Below, one piece after another: positions 1 to 6,412 of a stretch of 13,434 nt of DNA. This stretch comes from Burkholderiales bacterium (GTDB lineage Bacteria; Pseudomonadota; Gammaproteobacteria; Burkholderiales; Thiobacillaceae): contig SXTL01000082.1 in assembly GCA_005790965.1 (NCBI GenBank), forward strand, positions 1-13,434, read 5' to 3'. Made by a program: the position numbers and the translations under genes. The notes beneath the pieces were generated by a model. It made no database searches. It had not been told where the DNA came from and saw only the letters and a list, made by a program, of their open reading frames with translations. Every line of letters starts with the position of its first letter. Position 1 is the stretch's first letter.

Positions 1-732
1 CTCGCTGTGGTGGTTTCGACGGCGCGGCACACGCTGCTGTTCGATACGGGGCCAGCCTTCGATGGAAGCGATGCAGGGCAGCGGATTATCGCGCCACGAC
101 TCTGGGCAATGGGGCTACGGCGTTTGGATGGGCTTATTGTTTCGCATAGTGATGCGGACCATAGCGGCGGCGCGGCGAGTATTGCGGCGGCATTCCAGCC
201 GGCTTGGTCTCTGTATGGCCAGCCCCTGGCGGGTTCGGGGCAGGTGCGCTGTGTGGCGGGTCAGACATGGCAGTGGGATGGTGTTCGCTTTGAGGTGTTA
301 CATCCCCCCGCACATTGGGCTGAAAATCCGTATTTTTCGGCCAATGACCGCAGTTGTGTGGTCAGGGTAGAGTCTGCTTGGGGCAGCCTTATGCTGTTGG
401 CCGATATTGAGCGTTTGGGCGAACTGGAACTGCTGGAAAAACAGCGCGGACGCTTGCCCAGTAACGCCTTGTTGGTTGCGCATCACGGCAGTCGGGGGGC
501 CTCATCCGAGGGCTGGGTCGCGGCAGTACGCCCGTCTGAAGCCCTTATTTCAGTGGGCCACGGAAATTCCTTCGGTCACCCTCATGCAGAGGTATTGGCT
601 CGCTATCGTGAGGCGGGAAGTCGGATCTGGCGAACGGATCGGGGGGGAGCCATCCGTCTGGATTTTACGCAGGAAGGATCTTTTGTCCGTTCGTGGCGCC
701 ACGAACAGCGCCGCTATTGGCACGCGCTTTGA
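1..732 (+). CDS. comEC: ComEC/Rec2 DNA-uptake channel, C-terminal domain only (5' end outside window)
   Basis: This is the last 243 residues of a longer protein, already open at base 1 and ending in TGA at 730-732. It is a metallo-beta-lactamase-like domain. Counted from the first visible residue, it carries HSDADH at 49-54, an Asp in LLADIE at 132-137, HHGS at 161-164 and a terminal RTDRGGAI at 211-218. That arrangement is typical of the ComEC/Rec2 C-terminal domain, which in this family is thought to act as a nuclease on the non-transported DNA strand. The family's membrane-spanning competence domain should lie upstream of the window. The metal-ligand motifs all look intact, so the gene appears functional at this end. 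An internal ATG/GTG start is unlikely because the domain begins mid-strand (LLFDTGP at residues 12-18). A stand-alone metallo-hydrolase cannot be fully excluded without the upstream sequence. Confidence 0.88.
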   Translation, partial: LAVVVSTARHTLLFDTGPAFDGSDAGQRIIAPRLWAMGLRRLDGLIVSHSDADHSGGAASIAAAFQPAWSLYGQPLAGSGQVRCVAGQTWQWDGVRFEVLHPPAHWAENPYFSANDRSCVVRVESAWGSLMLLADIERLGELELLEKQRGRLPSNALLVAHHGSRGASSEGWVAAVRPSEALISVGHGNSFGHPHAEVLARYREAGSRIWRTDRGGAIRLDFTQEGSFVRSWRHEQRRYWHAL

Positions 733-777
733 GGCTGAGGTTTGCTGCCGAGGTTTATTTACCCCCGTCGATCAAGG

Positions 778-783
778 TATAGT
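778..783 (+). promoter_or_regulatory. Candidate -10 box (TATAGT) upstream of argD
   Basis: TATAGT lies 52 bases before the argD start, in the only gap between comEC and argD. At 17 bases upstream the match to a -35 box is poor (TTATTT at 755-760). No recognisable ArgR operator palindrome is seen nearby. This is a pattern-only guess, supported mainly by position. Confidence 0.22.
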
Positions 784-791
784 TCAACATT

Positions 792-813
792 CGCAAAAAA
801 CCGCTGTTTTGCG
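792..813 (+). other. Small inverted repeat in the comEC-argD gap
   Basis: CGCAAAA at 792-798 is followed by its reverse complement TTTTGCG at 807-813, leaving an 8-base loop. An overlapping alternative pairs CCGC (801-804) with GCGG (811-814). No run of T follows on the plus strand, so it is not a standard intrinsic terminator. It could be a weak attenuating hairpin in the argD leader, a protein-binding site or chance. Confidence 0.25.
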
Positions 814-835
814 GGCTACAAAGGTTAGAAGCATT

Positions 836-2011
836 ATGTCAGACCATCTCATGCAGACTTACGCGCGCCAGCCGATCGCCTTTACCCACGGGGAAGGCGC
901 CTGGCTGGTAGCCGAAGATGGACGGCGCTATCTGGATGCGCTGGCCGGTATTGCCGTCAATGGCTTGGGCCATGCCCATCCGCGCCTGACCCAGGCCCTG
1001 TGCGAGCAGGCTGGGCGTTTGATTCATACCTCTAACCTGTATGAAATCCGCGAGCAGTCCGCCCTGGCCGATCGCCTCTGCGCCTTGGCAGACATGGATC
1101 GGGCCTTCTTTTGCAACTCAGGTGCCGAGGCCAATGAGGCGGCCATCAAACTGGCGCGACTCTATGGTCATGGCAAGGGCATTGAGACTCCGGCCATCAT
1201 CGTGATGGAAAAATCCTTCCATGGCCGCACTCTGGCCACCTTGACGGCGACTGGAAACCGTAAGGTACAGGCGGGGTTTGAGCCTTTGGTGCAGGGCTTC
1301 TTGCGGGTGCCGTTTGATGATATTGCGGCGGTCGAACAGGTCGCGGCCCACAATAAATCCGTGGTGGCCATTCTGGTTGAGCCGATTCAAGGCGAGGGCG
1401 GCGTGCATGTTCCCAAGCCCGGCTATTTGCGTGAATTGCGTCGTATCTGCGATCAGCATGGCTGGCTGCTGATGCTCGACGAAGTGCAGACGGGTATTGG
1501 CCGTACCGGAAAATGGTTCGCCTTTCAGCACAGCGAGATCCTGCCGGATGTCGTCTCTCTGGCCAAGGGGCTGGGTTCTGGCGTGCCAGTTGGGGCGTCG
1601 TTGGCGCGCGGCGCCGCCGCCACTCTATTTACGCCGGGCAAACACGGCACCACCTGTGGCGGCAATCCGCTGGCCTGTCGGGCGGCGCTCACCACGCTGG
1701 AGGTGATGGCCGACGACCACTTGCTGGCGCGGGCCACGGCCTTGGGCGAGCGAATCAAGAATGGCATGCGGGCAGCGTTGCAGGGCGTTGCCGGTATCCG
1801 CGACATCCGGGGTCAGGGCCTGATGATGGGCATTGAGCTGGATCGCCCCTGTGCCGATCTGGTCGCCCGCGCGCGCGATCAGGAGCAACTCATCATCAAT
1901 GTCACCGCTGACAGCGTGATCCGTCTGCTCCCGCCGTTGGTCTTGTCCGACGCTGACGCCGATTTACTGGTTGAGCGCTTGGCGCGTTTGATTCGCGCCT
2001 TCCTCGCGTAA
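836..2011 (+). CDS. argD: Acetylornithine aminotransferase
   Basis: PLP-dependent class III aminotransferase, 391 residues, the usual family size. In arginine synthesis it interconverts N-acetylglutamate semialdehyde and N-acetylornithine with glutamate as amino donor, in the cytoplasm. Visible motifs in order: NSGAEANEAA (94-103, cofactor phosphate region), FHGRTL (128-133), EPIQGEGG (182-189), LDEVQTGIGRTG (214-225, with the PLP-ring Asp at 215), and SLAKGLG (241-247) with the Schiff-base Lys at 244. The reading frame is open much further upstream into comEC, but homology begins near ATG 836. A second ATG at 851 is possible; neither has a strong Shine-Dalgarno (an AAGG lies 11 bases before 836). 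It leads an argD-argF-argG run, so arginine synthesis is the likely role, although many ArgD proteins also accept succinyl-diaminopimelate (DapC activity). Confidence 0.94.
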   Translation: MSDHLMQTYARQPIAFTHGEGAWLVAEDGRRYLDALAGIAVNGLGHAHPRLTQALCEQAGRLIHTSNLYEIREQSALADRLCALADMDRAFFCNSGAEANEAAIKLARLYGHGKGIETPAIIVMEKSFHGRTLATLTATGNRKVQAGFEPLVQGFLRVPFDDIAAVEQVAAHNKSVVAILVEPIQGEGGVHVPKPGYLRELRRICDQHGWLLMLDEVQTGIGRTGKWFAFQHSEILPDVVSLAKGLGSGVPVGASLARGAAATLFTPGKHGTTCGGNPLACRAALTTLEVMADDHLLARATALGERIKNGMRAALQGVAGIRDIRGQGLMMGIELDRPCADLVARARDQEQLIINVTADSVIRLLPPLVLSDADADLLVERLARLIRAFLA

Positions 2012-2040
2012 GCCATTGCCTTACGAGTCAGGTCACTCTC

Positions 2041-2961
2041 ATGGAACTGCGCCACTTTCTGCAATTCAAGGATCTATCCCGCGCTGAACTGGATTACCTG
2101 TTCGATCGCACTCGCGTGATTAAAGATCGTTTCAAACGCTACGAGGCCTATCATCCGCTGACGGATCGGACGCTGGCGATGATCTTCGAGAAGAGCTCCA
2201 CCCGCACCCGCCTGTCTTTCGAGGCCGGTATGCACCAGTTGGGCGGCTCGGCCATATATCTCAACACGCGCGATACCCAGTTGGGCCGCGGCGAACCGGT
2301 CGAGGATGCGGCCGAGGTTATTTCGCGCATGGTTGATATCGTGATGATCCGCACCTTTGAGCAGCGCATTATTGAGCGCTTTGCCGCCCATTCGCGGGTG
2401 CCGGTCATCAACGGTCTGACTAACGAATATCACCCTTGCCAGATTCTCGCCGATATCTACACCTTCATTGAGCAGCGCGGCCCCATTCAGGGCAAGACCG
2501 TGGCCTGGATCGGCGACTCTAACAATATGTGCAATACCTGGCTGCAAGCGGCCGAGATCCTCGATTTCAATGTCCATGTCTCGACCCCGCCCGGCTACGA
2601 GGTAGAGCCGGAAGGCGCGGGATTGTTTGGCACGGATCATTTCGAGTCCTTCGCTGACCCGCTGGCGGCTTGTCGCGGGGCCGATCTGGTGACCACCGAT
2701 GTGTGGACTTCGATGGGTTTTGAGGCCGAAAACGCCGAACGGCAAAAGGCCTTCGCTGACTGGTGTGTCGATGCCGAGATGATGGCCGTGGCCGCCAAGG
2801 ATGCGGTGTTCATGCACTGCCTGCCGGCGCATCGGGGCGAGGAGGTCGAGGCTGAGGTTATCGACGGCCCGCAATCCGTCGTTTGGGAAGAGGCCGCTAA
2901 CCGCCTGCATGTGCAGAAGGCGTTGATGGAATTTTTGTTGTTGGGACGAATTGAAGCATGA
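2041..2961 (+). CDS. argF: Ornithine carbamoyltransferase
   Basis: Catalyses carbamoyl phosphate plus ornithine to citrulline. It is 306 residues, normal for the anabolic enzyme, which usually works as a trimer. The carbamoyl-phosphate loop STRTR is at 53-57, HPCQ at 131-134, DSNNM at 159-163, the ornithine-binding segment D220 with SMG at 224-226, and the catalytic HCLP with Cys260 at 259-262. The SMG loop and HCLP motif together separate it from aspartate carbamoyltransferase. It follows argD by 29 bases and its TGA overlaps the argG ATG (ATGA, 2958-2961), implying translational coupling. The ribosome-binding site is weak. The position argues for an anabolic rather than a catabolic (arcB) role, as no deiminase-pathway gene is nearby. 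Confidence 0.96.
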   Translation: MELRHFLQFKDLSRAELDYLFDRTRVIKDRFKRYEAYHPLTDRTLAMIFEKSSTRTRLSFEAGMHQLGGSAIYLNTRDTQLGRGEPVEDAAEVISRMVDIVMIRTFEQRIIERFAAHSRVPVINGLTNEYHPCQILADIYTFIEQRGPIQGKTVAWIGDSNNMCNTWLQAAEILDFNVHVSTPPGYEVEPEGAGLFGTDHFESFADPLAACRGADLVTTDVWTSMGFEAENAERQKAFADWCVDAEMMAVAAKDAVFMHCLPAHRGEEVEAEVIDGPQSVVWEEAANRLHVQKALMEFLLLGRIEA

Positions 2962-4187
2962 GTGAAATCAAAAAAGTCGTGCTCGCCTATTCAGGCGGGT
3001 TGGATACCTCGGTGATCCTCAAATGGTTGCAGGATACTTATCAGTGCGAGGTGGTGACCTTTACGGCTGACTTGGGTCAGGGCGAAGAACTCGAACCTGC
3101 GCGCGCCAAGGCTTTACAGTTTGGAATCAAGCCTGAACAGATATTTATTGATGATTTGCGTGAAGAGTTTGTGCGCGATTTCGTGTTCCCCATGTTCCGT
3201 GCCAACACGGTCTACGAGGGCGAATATCTGCTCGGTACCTCGATTGCCCGGCCACTGATTGCCAAGCGCCTGATTGATATTGTCAACCTGACCGGGGCGG
3301 ATGCGATTTGTCATGGCGCGACCGGCAAGGGTAACGACCAGGTGCGTTTCGAGCTGGGTGCCTATGCGCTCAAACCCGGTATCAAGGTCATCGCCCCGTG
3401 GCGCGAATGGGACCTGCTGTCGCGTGAAAAGCTCTTGGCGTATGCCGAGCAGCACGGCATCCCCATCGACATGAAGCACCGCCAAGGCGGTTCGCCCTAT
3501 TCGATGGATGCCAACCTGTTGCATATTTCGTACGAAGGCCGCCATCTGGAAGACCCCAACGCCGAGGCCGAAGAAGATATGTGGCGCTGGACGGTGGCGC
3601 CGGAAAAAGCCCCCGATGTGGCCGAATACCTCACCCTGGACTATGTGCAAGGGGATGTGGTGGCGATCAACGGAGTGGCCATGAAGGCCCATGAAGTCCT
3701 TACCGAACTGAACCGCTTGGGCGGCAAGCACGGTATTGGCCGTCTTGATCTGGTCGAAAACCGCTTTGTGGGTATGAAGTCGCGCGGCTGTTACGAAACC
3801 CCGGGCGGGACTATTTTGTTGCGGGCTCACCGGGCGATTGAATCAATCACCCTGGATCGTGAGGTCGCGCACCTCAAGGACGACCTGATGCCGCGCTACG
3901 CCAGCCTGATTTACAACGGCTTCTGGTGGGCGCCGGAGCGCGTAGCGCTGCAGACCCTGATCGACCACACCCAAAAAACTGTCAACGGCACGGTGCGCTT
4001 GAAGCTGTACAAGGGCAATGTCATCGTCGTCGGCCGCGATTCCATGACCGACTCCCTGTTCGATCCGACCATTGCAACCTTCGAGGATGATGCCGGGGCC
4101 TACGATCAAAAGGATGCAGGCGGCTTTATTAAGCTCAACGCGCTGCGCCTGCGCATTGCTGCCAACCTTAAAGCAAAAGGGAAATAA
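2958..4187 (+). CDS. argG: Argininosuccinate synthase
   Basis: Joins citrulline and aspartate using ATP, giving argininosuccinate, AMP and pyrophosphate. It is 409 residues, the length of the common short class. The N-terminal ATP pyrophosphatase loop AYSGGLDTS is at 10-18, and the substrate-binding signature HGATGKGNDQVRFE at 119-132. The start codon overlaps the argF stop (ATGA), with GGGA 11 bases upstream as a weak ribosome-binding site. With argD and argF it covers three arginine steps; argH, which would finish the pathway, is not in the window. No sign of damage. Confidence 0.97.
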   Translation: MSEIKKVVLAYSGGLDTSVILKWLQDTYQCEVVTFTADLGQGEELEPARAKALQFGIKPEQIFIDDLREEFVRDFVFPMFRANTVYEGEYLLGTSIARPLIAKRLIDIVNLTGADAICHGATGKGNDQVRFELGAYALKPGIKVIAPWREWDLLSREKLLAYAEQHGIPIDMKHRQGGSPYSMDANLLHISYEGRHLEDPNAEAEEDMWRWTVAPEKAPDVAEYLTLDYVQGDVVAINGVAMKAHEVLTELNRLGGKHGIGRLDLVENRFVGMKSRGCYETPGGTILLRAHRAIESITLDREVAHLKDDLMPRYASLIYNGFWWAPERVALQTLIDHTQKTVNGTVRLKLYKGNVIVVGRDSMTDSLFDPTIATFEDDAGAYDQKDAGGFIKLNALRLRIAANLKAKGK

Positions 4188-4189
4188 CC

Positions 4190-4507
4190 ATGAGTCAGTT
4201 TGAAAAAGCCACCGTCATCCAGAAGGCCAATGTGTTTTTCGACGGTAAATGCGTGTCGCACACTGTTTATACCGAAAACGGCGAGAAAAAGTCCGTCGGT
4301 GTCATTCTGCCCGGCGTGCAGCTCACCTTTAACACCAGCACACCAGAAACCATGGATTGCGTGTCTGGCCGTTGTCGCGTCCAGTTGCCGGGCGCCTCGG
4401 CATTCAAGGAATTCGGTCCCGGCGAGGCCTTTTCGGTCAAGGCGGGCGAGGCCTTCGTGATTGAGGCCGTGGATGGCCCCTATCACTATGTCTGTCACTT
4501 CTCCTGA
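4190..4507 (+). CDS. ppnP: Pyrimidine/purine nucleoside phosphorylase, PpnP (YaiE/DUF1255) family
   Basis: A 105-residue single-domain cupin protein. The family (E. coli YaiE, renamed PpnP) phosphorolyses several purine and pyrimidine nucleosides to the free base and ribose 1-phosphate. The whole chain matches the family layout: an N-terminal strand region ending in YTENG (27-31), a GVILPG turn, the PETMDCVSG segment, and a glycine-rich cupin turn with FGPGEAFSVKAGEAF. It starts only 2 bases after the argG stop, with a good ribosome-binding site (AAGGGA at 4177-4182, 7 bases before ATG) inside the argG 3' end, so it is almost certainly on the arginine transcript. No functional link to arginine synthesis is obvious; it may simply share the transcript. 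Confidence 0.9.
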   Translation: MSQFEKATVIQKANVFFDGKCVSHTVYTENGEKKSVGVILPGVQLTFNTSTPETMDCVSGRCRVQLPGASAFKEFGPGEAFSVKAGEAFVIEAVDGPYHYVCHFS

Positions 4508-4521
4508 GTTTACTGAACGCC

Positions 4522-5007
4522 ATGCCCAGCTTTGATATTGTTTCCGAGGTCGACACCGTTGAGATCAAGAATGCGATCGATCAGGCTAGCAAGGAGATCG
4601 GCCAGCGCTATGACTTCAAGGGTTCGGATGCCCGCGTCGAGCAGGCAGACAAGGTTTTGACCCTGCATGCCGATACCGACTTTCAGCTCGATCAGGTCTA
4701 TGAAGTTGTGATCGCCAAGTTAGCCAAGCGTAATGTGGATGTGCGTTGCCTGGAACGCGGCAAGGTTGAAAAGGTCTCCGGTAACAAGGTCAAGCAAGAG
4801 GTTAAAGTCCGCGCTGGCATTGAGCAGGAACTGGCCAAGCGGCTGGTTCGGGTAATCAAGGATTCCAAGCTCAAGGTGCAGGCCAGCATTCAGGGTGACA
4901 CGGTGCGCGTCTCCGGTGCAAAACGAGATATCTTGCAAGACACCATTGCCCTGGTAAAAAAGGAAGTGCTCGATTTTCCTTTGCAGTACCAAAACTTCCG
5001 CGACTGA
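4522..5007 (+). CDS. yajQ: YajQ family nucleotide-binding protein (UPF0234)
   Basis: A 161-residue soluble protein with the characteristic N-terminus MPSFDIVSEVD and the segment RYDFKGSDA near residue 29. Members fold as two ferredoxin-like domains. Xanthomonas XC_3703 of this family binds cyclic di-GMP and acts as an effector, and other members bind nucleotides or RNA; which applies here cannot be told from sequence. It follows ppnP by 14 bases and ends the plus-strand gene run. Its TGA is directly adjacent to the ubiA stop codon on the other strand, so there is no intergenic room for a terminator. Confidence 0.93.
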   Translation: MPSFDIVSEVDTVEIKNAIDQASKEIGQRYDFKGSDARVEQADKVLTLHADTDFQLDQVYEVVIAKLAKRNVDVRCLERGKVEKVSGNKVKQEVKVRAGIEQELAKRLVRVIKDSKLKVQASIQGDTVRVSGAKRDILQDTIALVKKEVLDFPLQYQNFRD

Positions 5008-5868
5008 TTAGCCGATCGCATAGTCCAGCGCCAGGCCAATAAATACGGCAGCGCCAAACCAGGTGTTGTGCAAAAAGGCCTTGAAACAGGCGGCAGGTGT
5101 ACGGTGGCGAATCAGCCGATAGTGATACGCCGCAATGCCGGCGGCAGCCCCCAGCCCAAGCCAGAACAGCCCTCCCAAAGCCTCTTGCGCACCGACCCAG
5201 GCCAAAAGAGCCAAAGTGATTGCGTAACACCCCATCACCGCAGCGACATCGAAACGGCCAAAGGTGATGGCCGAGGTGCGGATGCCAATCTTGAGGTCGT
5301 CAGCGCGATCGACCATGGCGTACTCGGTATCATAAGCCACGCTCCAGAACAAGTTGGCCAGCAGCAACAGCCACGCCTCGGTGGGGATGCTGCCCTGCAC
5401 GGCGGCGTAGGCCATCGGGATGCCAAAGCCGAAGGACAGCCCCAAATAGGCCTGCGGGATGGCCAGAAAGCGTTTGGTGAATGGGTAGCTAGCGGCCAGA
5501 AAAGCCGCCATGACCGCCATGCCCAGCAAGAGCGGGGTCGCAATCGGCAATAAAATGAGCAGGGCGAGTACGGCCAGGGTCACCGCCAGCCAAACCGCTG
5601 CGCGCGGGTGGATCTCGCGGGTGGCCAGCGGGCGTTGGCAAGTGCGCGCCACTAGGCCGTCAAAGTCACGATCGGCGTAATCGTTGATGGCACACCCGGC
5701 CGAACGCATCAACACGACCCCGGCGACAAAAACGCTCAGGATGGCGAGGGGTGGCAGGCCGCCGGCGGCAAACCACAAGCCCCACAGGGTCGGCCACAGC
5801 AAGAGCAGAATGCCGATGGGCTTGTCGAGCCGGGTGAGACGGATATAGGCGTTGAACTTGACGGTCAT
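5008..5868 (-). CDS. ubiA: 4-hydroxybenzoate polyprenyltransferase
   Basis: Integral membrane enzyme that attaches the polyprenyl tail to 4-hydroxybenzoate, the second step of ubiquinone synthesis. It is 286 residues, close to the E. coli enzyme. Both Mg-diphosphate motifs are present: NDYADRDFD (62-70: N62, D63, D66, D70) and DTEYAMVDRADD (180-191: D180, D187, D190, D191). Several hydrophobic stretches (about 18-36, 41-58, 90-125, 137-156, 164-178, 208-226, 232-248, 268-285) fit a multi-span helix bundle. The frame stays open 78 codons upstream, but that part lies inside ubiC and is Arg/Pro-rich shadow sequence. ATG at 5868 overlaps the ubiC stop (ATGA, 5865-5868), so the two are probably translationally coupled. 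Confidence 0.95.
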   Translation of the reverse strand: MTVKFNAYIRLTRLDKPIGILLLLWPTLWGLWFAAGGLPPLAILSVFVAGVVLMRSAGCAINDYADRDFDGLVARTCQRPLATREIHPRAAVWLAVTLAVLALLILLPIATPLLLGMAVMAAFLAASYPFTKRFLAIPQAYLGLSFGFGIPMAYAAVQGSIPTEAWLLLLANLFWSVAYDTEYAMVDRADDLKIGIRTSAITFGRFDVAAVMGCYAITLALLAWVGAQEALGGLFWLGLGAAAGIAAYHYRLIRHRTPAACFKAFLHNTWFGAAVFIGLALDYAIG

Positions 5869-6380
5869 GTCAGGCCCGGCAAAAAGACCTCGCTGACCAA
5901 CAACGGTGCGCCGCCCAACAGATAGCGAGCGCGCCGCGCCCAGAGCTGGCGGGGCGGGTTGGCGAGGTTCGCGGCGGCGGCGCGGTAGAGCGGATGACGG
6001 GCGTCGAGGCGGCGATAGGACAGGGGCTCGCGCACGATGCGCGGGTTGAGAAACAGCGCTTCGCCCAAGGGCTGGTTGCCAAGGCCGGCCAGGGCGCGCC
6101 ATGGCCCCTGAATGCTGGCGAGCGAGGCGACGCTATGGGCAAAAATCAGGGGCTGGTCGCCGCAACGCAGCAAAACCTCACGCACCAGCACCCAACGCTG
6201 GCGTGGCAAGTGCAATAAATGGTGTTCATCGGGATGTGGATGCGCGTATCCCTGCCGCAAACGCAGCACATTGAAAGCCGGGCAATGCTGGCGTAGATGC
6301 GCGGTGAGCGAACCGGGGCGGGTCAGCCAGAGGTGCGTACGCCCGGTTAAGGTGGGGGAGGCAAGCCAACAATCAGACAT
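5865..6380 (-). CDS. ubiC: Chorismate--pyruvate lyase
   Basis: Removes pyruvate from chorismate to give 4-hydroxybenzoate, the first committed ubiquinone step and the substrate of the next gene, ubiA. It is 171 residues, near the usual 165-185. Recognition rests on the central WVLVREVLL segment (63-71, conserved Arg67), LWARRARYLL (146-155), and the C-terminal SEVFLPGL (163-170) with the conserved Glu164. Overall similarity to E. coli UbiC is modest, as is usual for this fast-diverging family, but adjacency to ubiA strengthens the call. There is no other Met in the protein, so ATG 6380 is preferred, although no Shine-Dalgarno is visible. A TAAAAT box at 6389-6394 sits unusually close to this start. 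Confidence 0.9.
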   Translation of the reverse strand: MSDCWLASPTLTGRTHLWLTRPGSLTAHLRQHCPAFNVLRLRQGYAHPHPDEHHLLHLPRQRWVLVREVLLRCGDQPLIFAHSVASLASIQGPWRALAGLGNQPLGEALFLNPRIVREPLSYRRLDARHPLYRAAAANLANPPRQLWARRARYLLGGAPLLVSEVFLPGLT

Positions 6381-6388
6381 AAGGGCGC

Positions 6389-6394
6389 ATTTTA
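6389..6394 (-). promoter_or_regulatory. Candidate -10 box (TAAAAT) immediately before ubiC
   Basis: On the minus strand AGGTAAAATGCGCCC lies in the 32-base recG-ubiC gap. TAAAAT resembles a -10 hexamer and is followed by GC-rich sequence. No acceptable -35 is seen at 15-18 bases spacing. If real, transcription would start only about 1-3 bases before the ubiC ATG. The same nine bases AGGTAAAAT occur before rpoZ. Weak, pattern-only evidence. Confidence 0.25.
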
Positions 6395-6412
6395 CCTGCT
6401 TGCCCGCTGATC

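Noticed and set aside
407..835. Long in-frame extension of argD upstream, overlapping comEC (frame open from 407).
   Set aside because: The extra residues resemble no aminotransferase N-terminus, overlap the conserved comEC C-terminus in another frame, and homology begins at ATG 836.
2074..2910. 278-codon open frame antisense to argF.
   Set aside because: It lies wholly opposite a clearly functional argF; open antisense frames are expected in GC-rich codon-biased genes, and the translation shows no recognisable domain.
4956..4983. AAAGGAA/TTCCTTT inverted repeat flanked by A and T runs near the yajQ end, considered as a bidirectional terminator.
   Set aside because: Only 7 pairs, two of them GC, with a 10-base loop, and it lies within the conserved yajQ coding end; too weak to call.
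5869..6102. In-frame 78-codon extension of ubiA into ubiC.
   Set aside because: Arg/Pro-rich shadow of ubiC; the UbiA N-terminus begins at ATG 5868 with the ATGA overlap.
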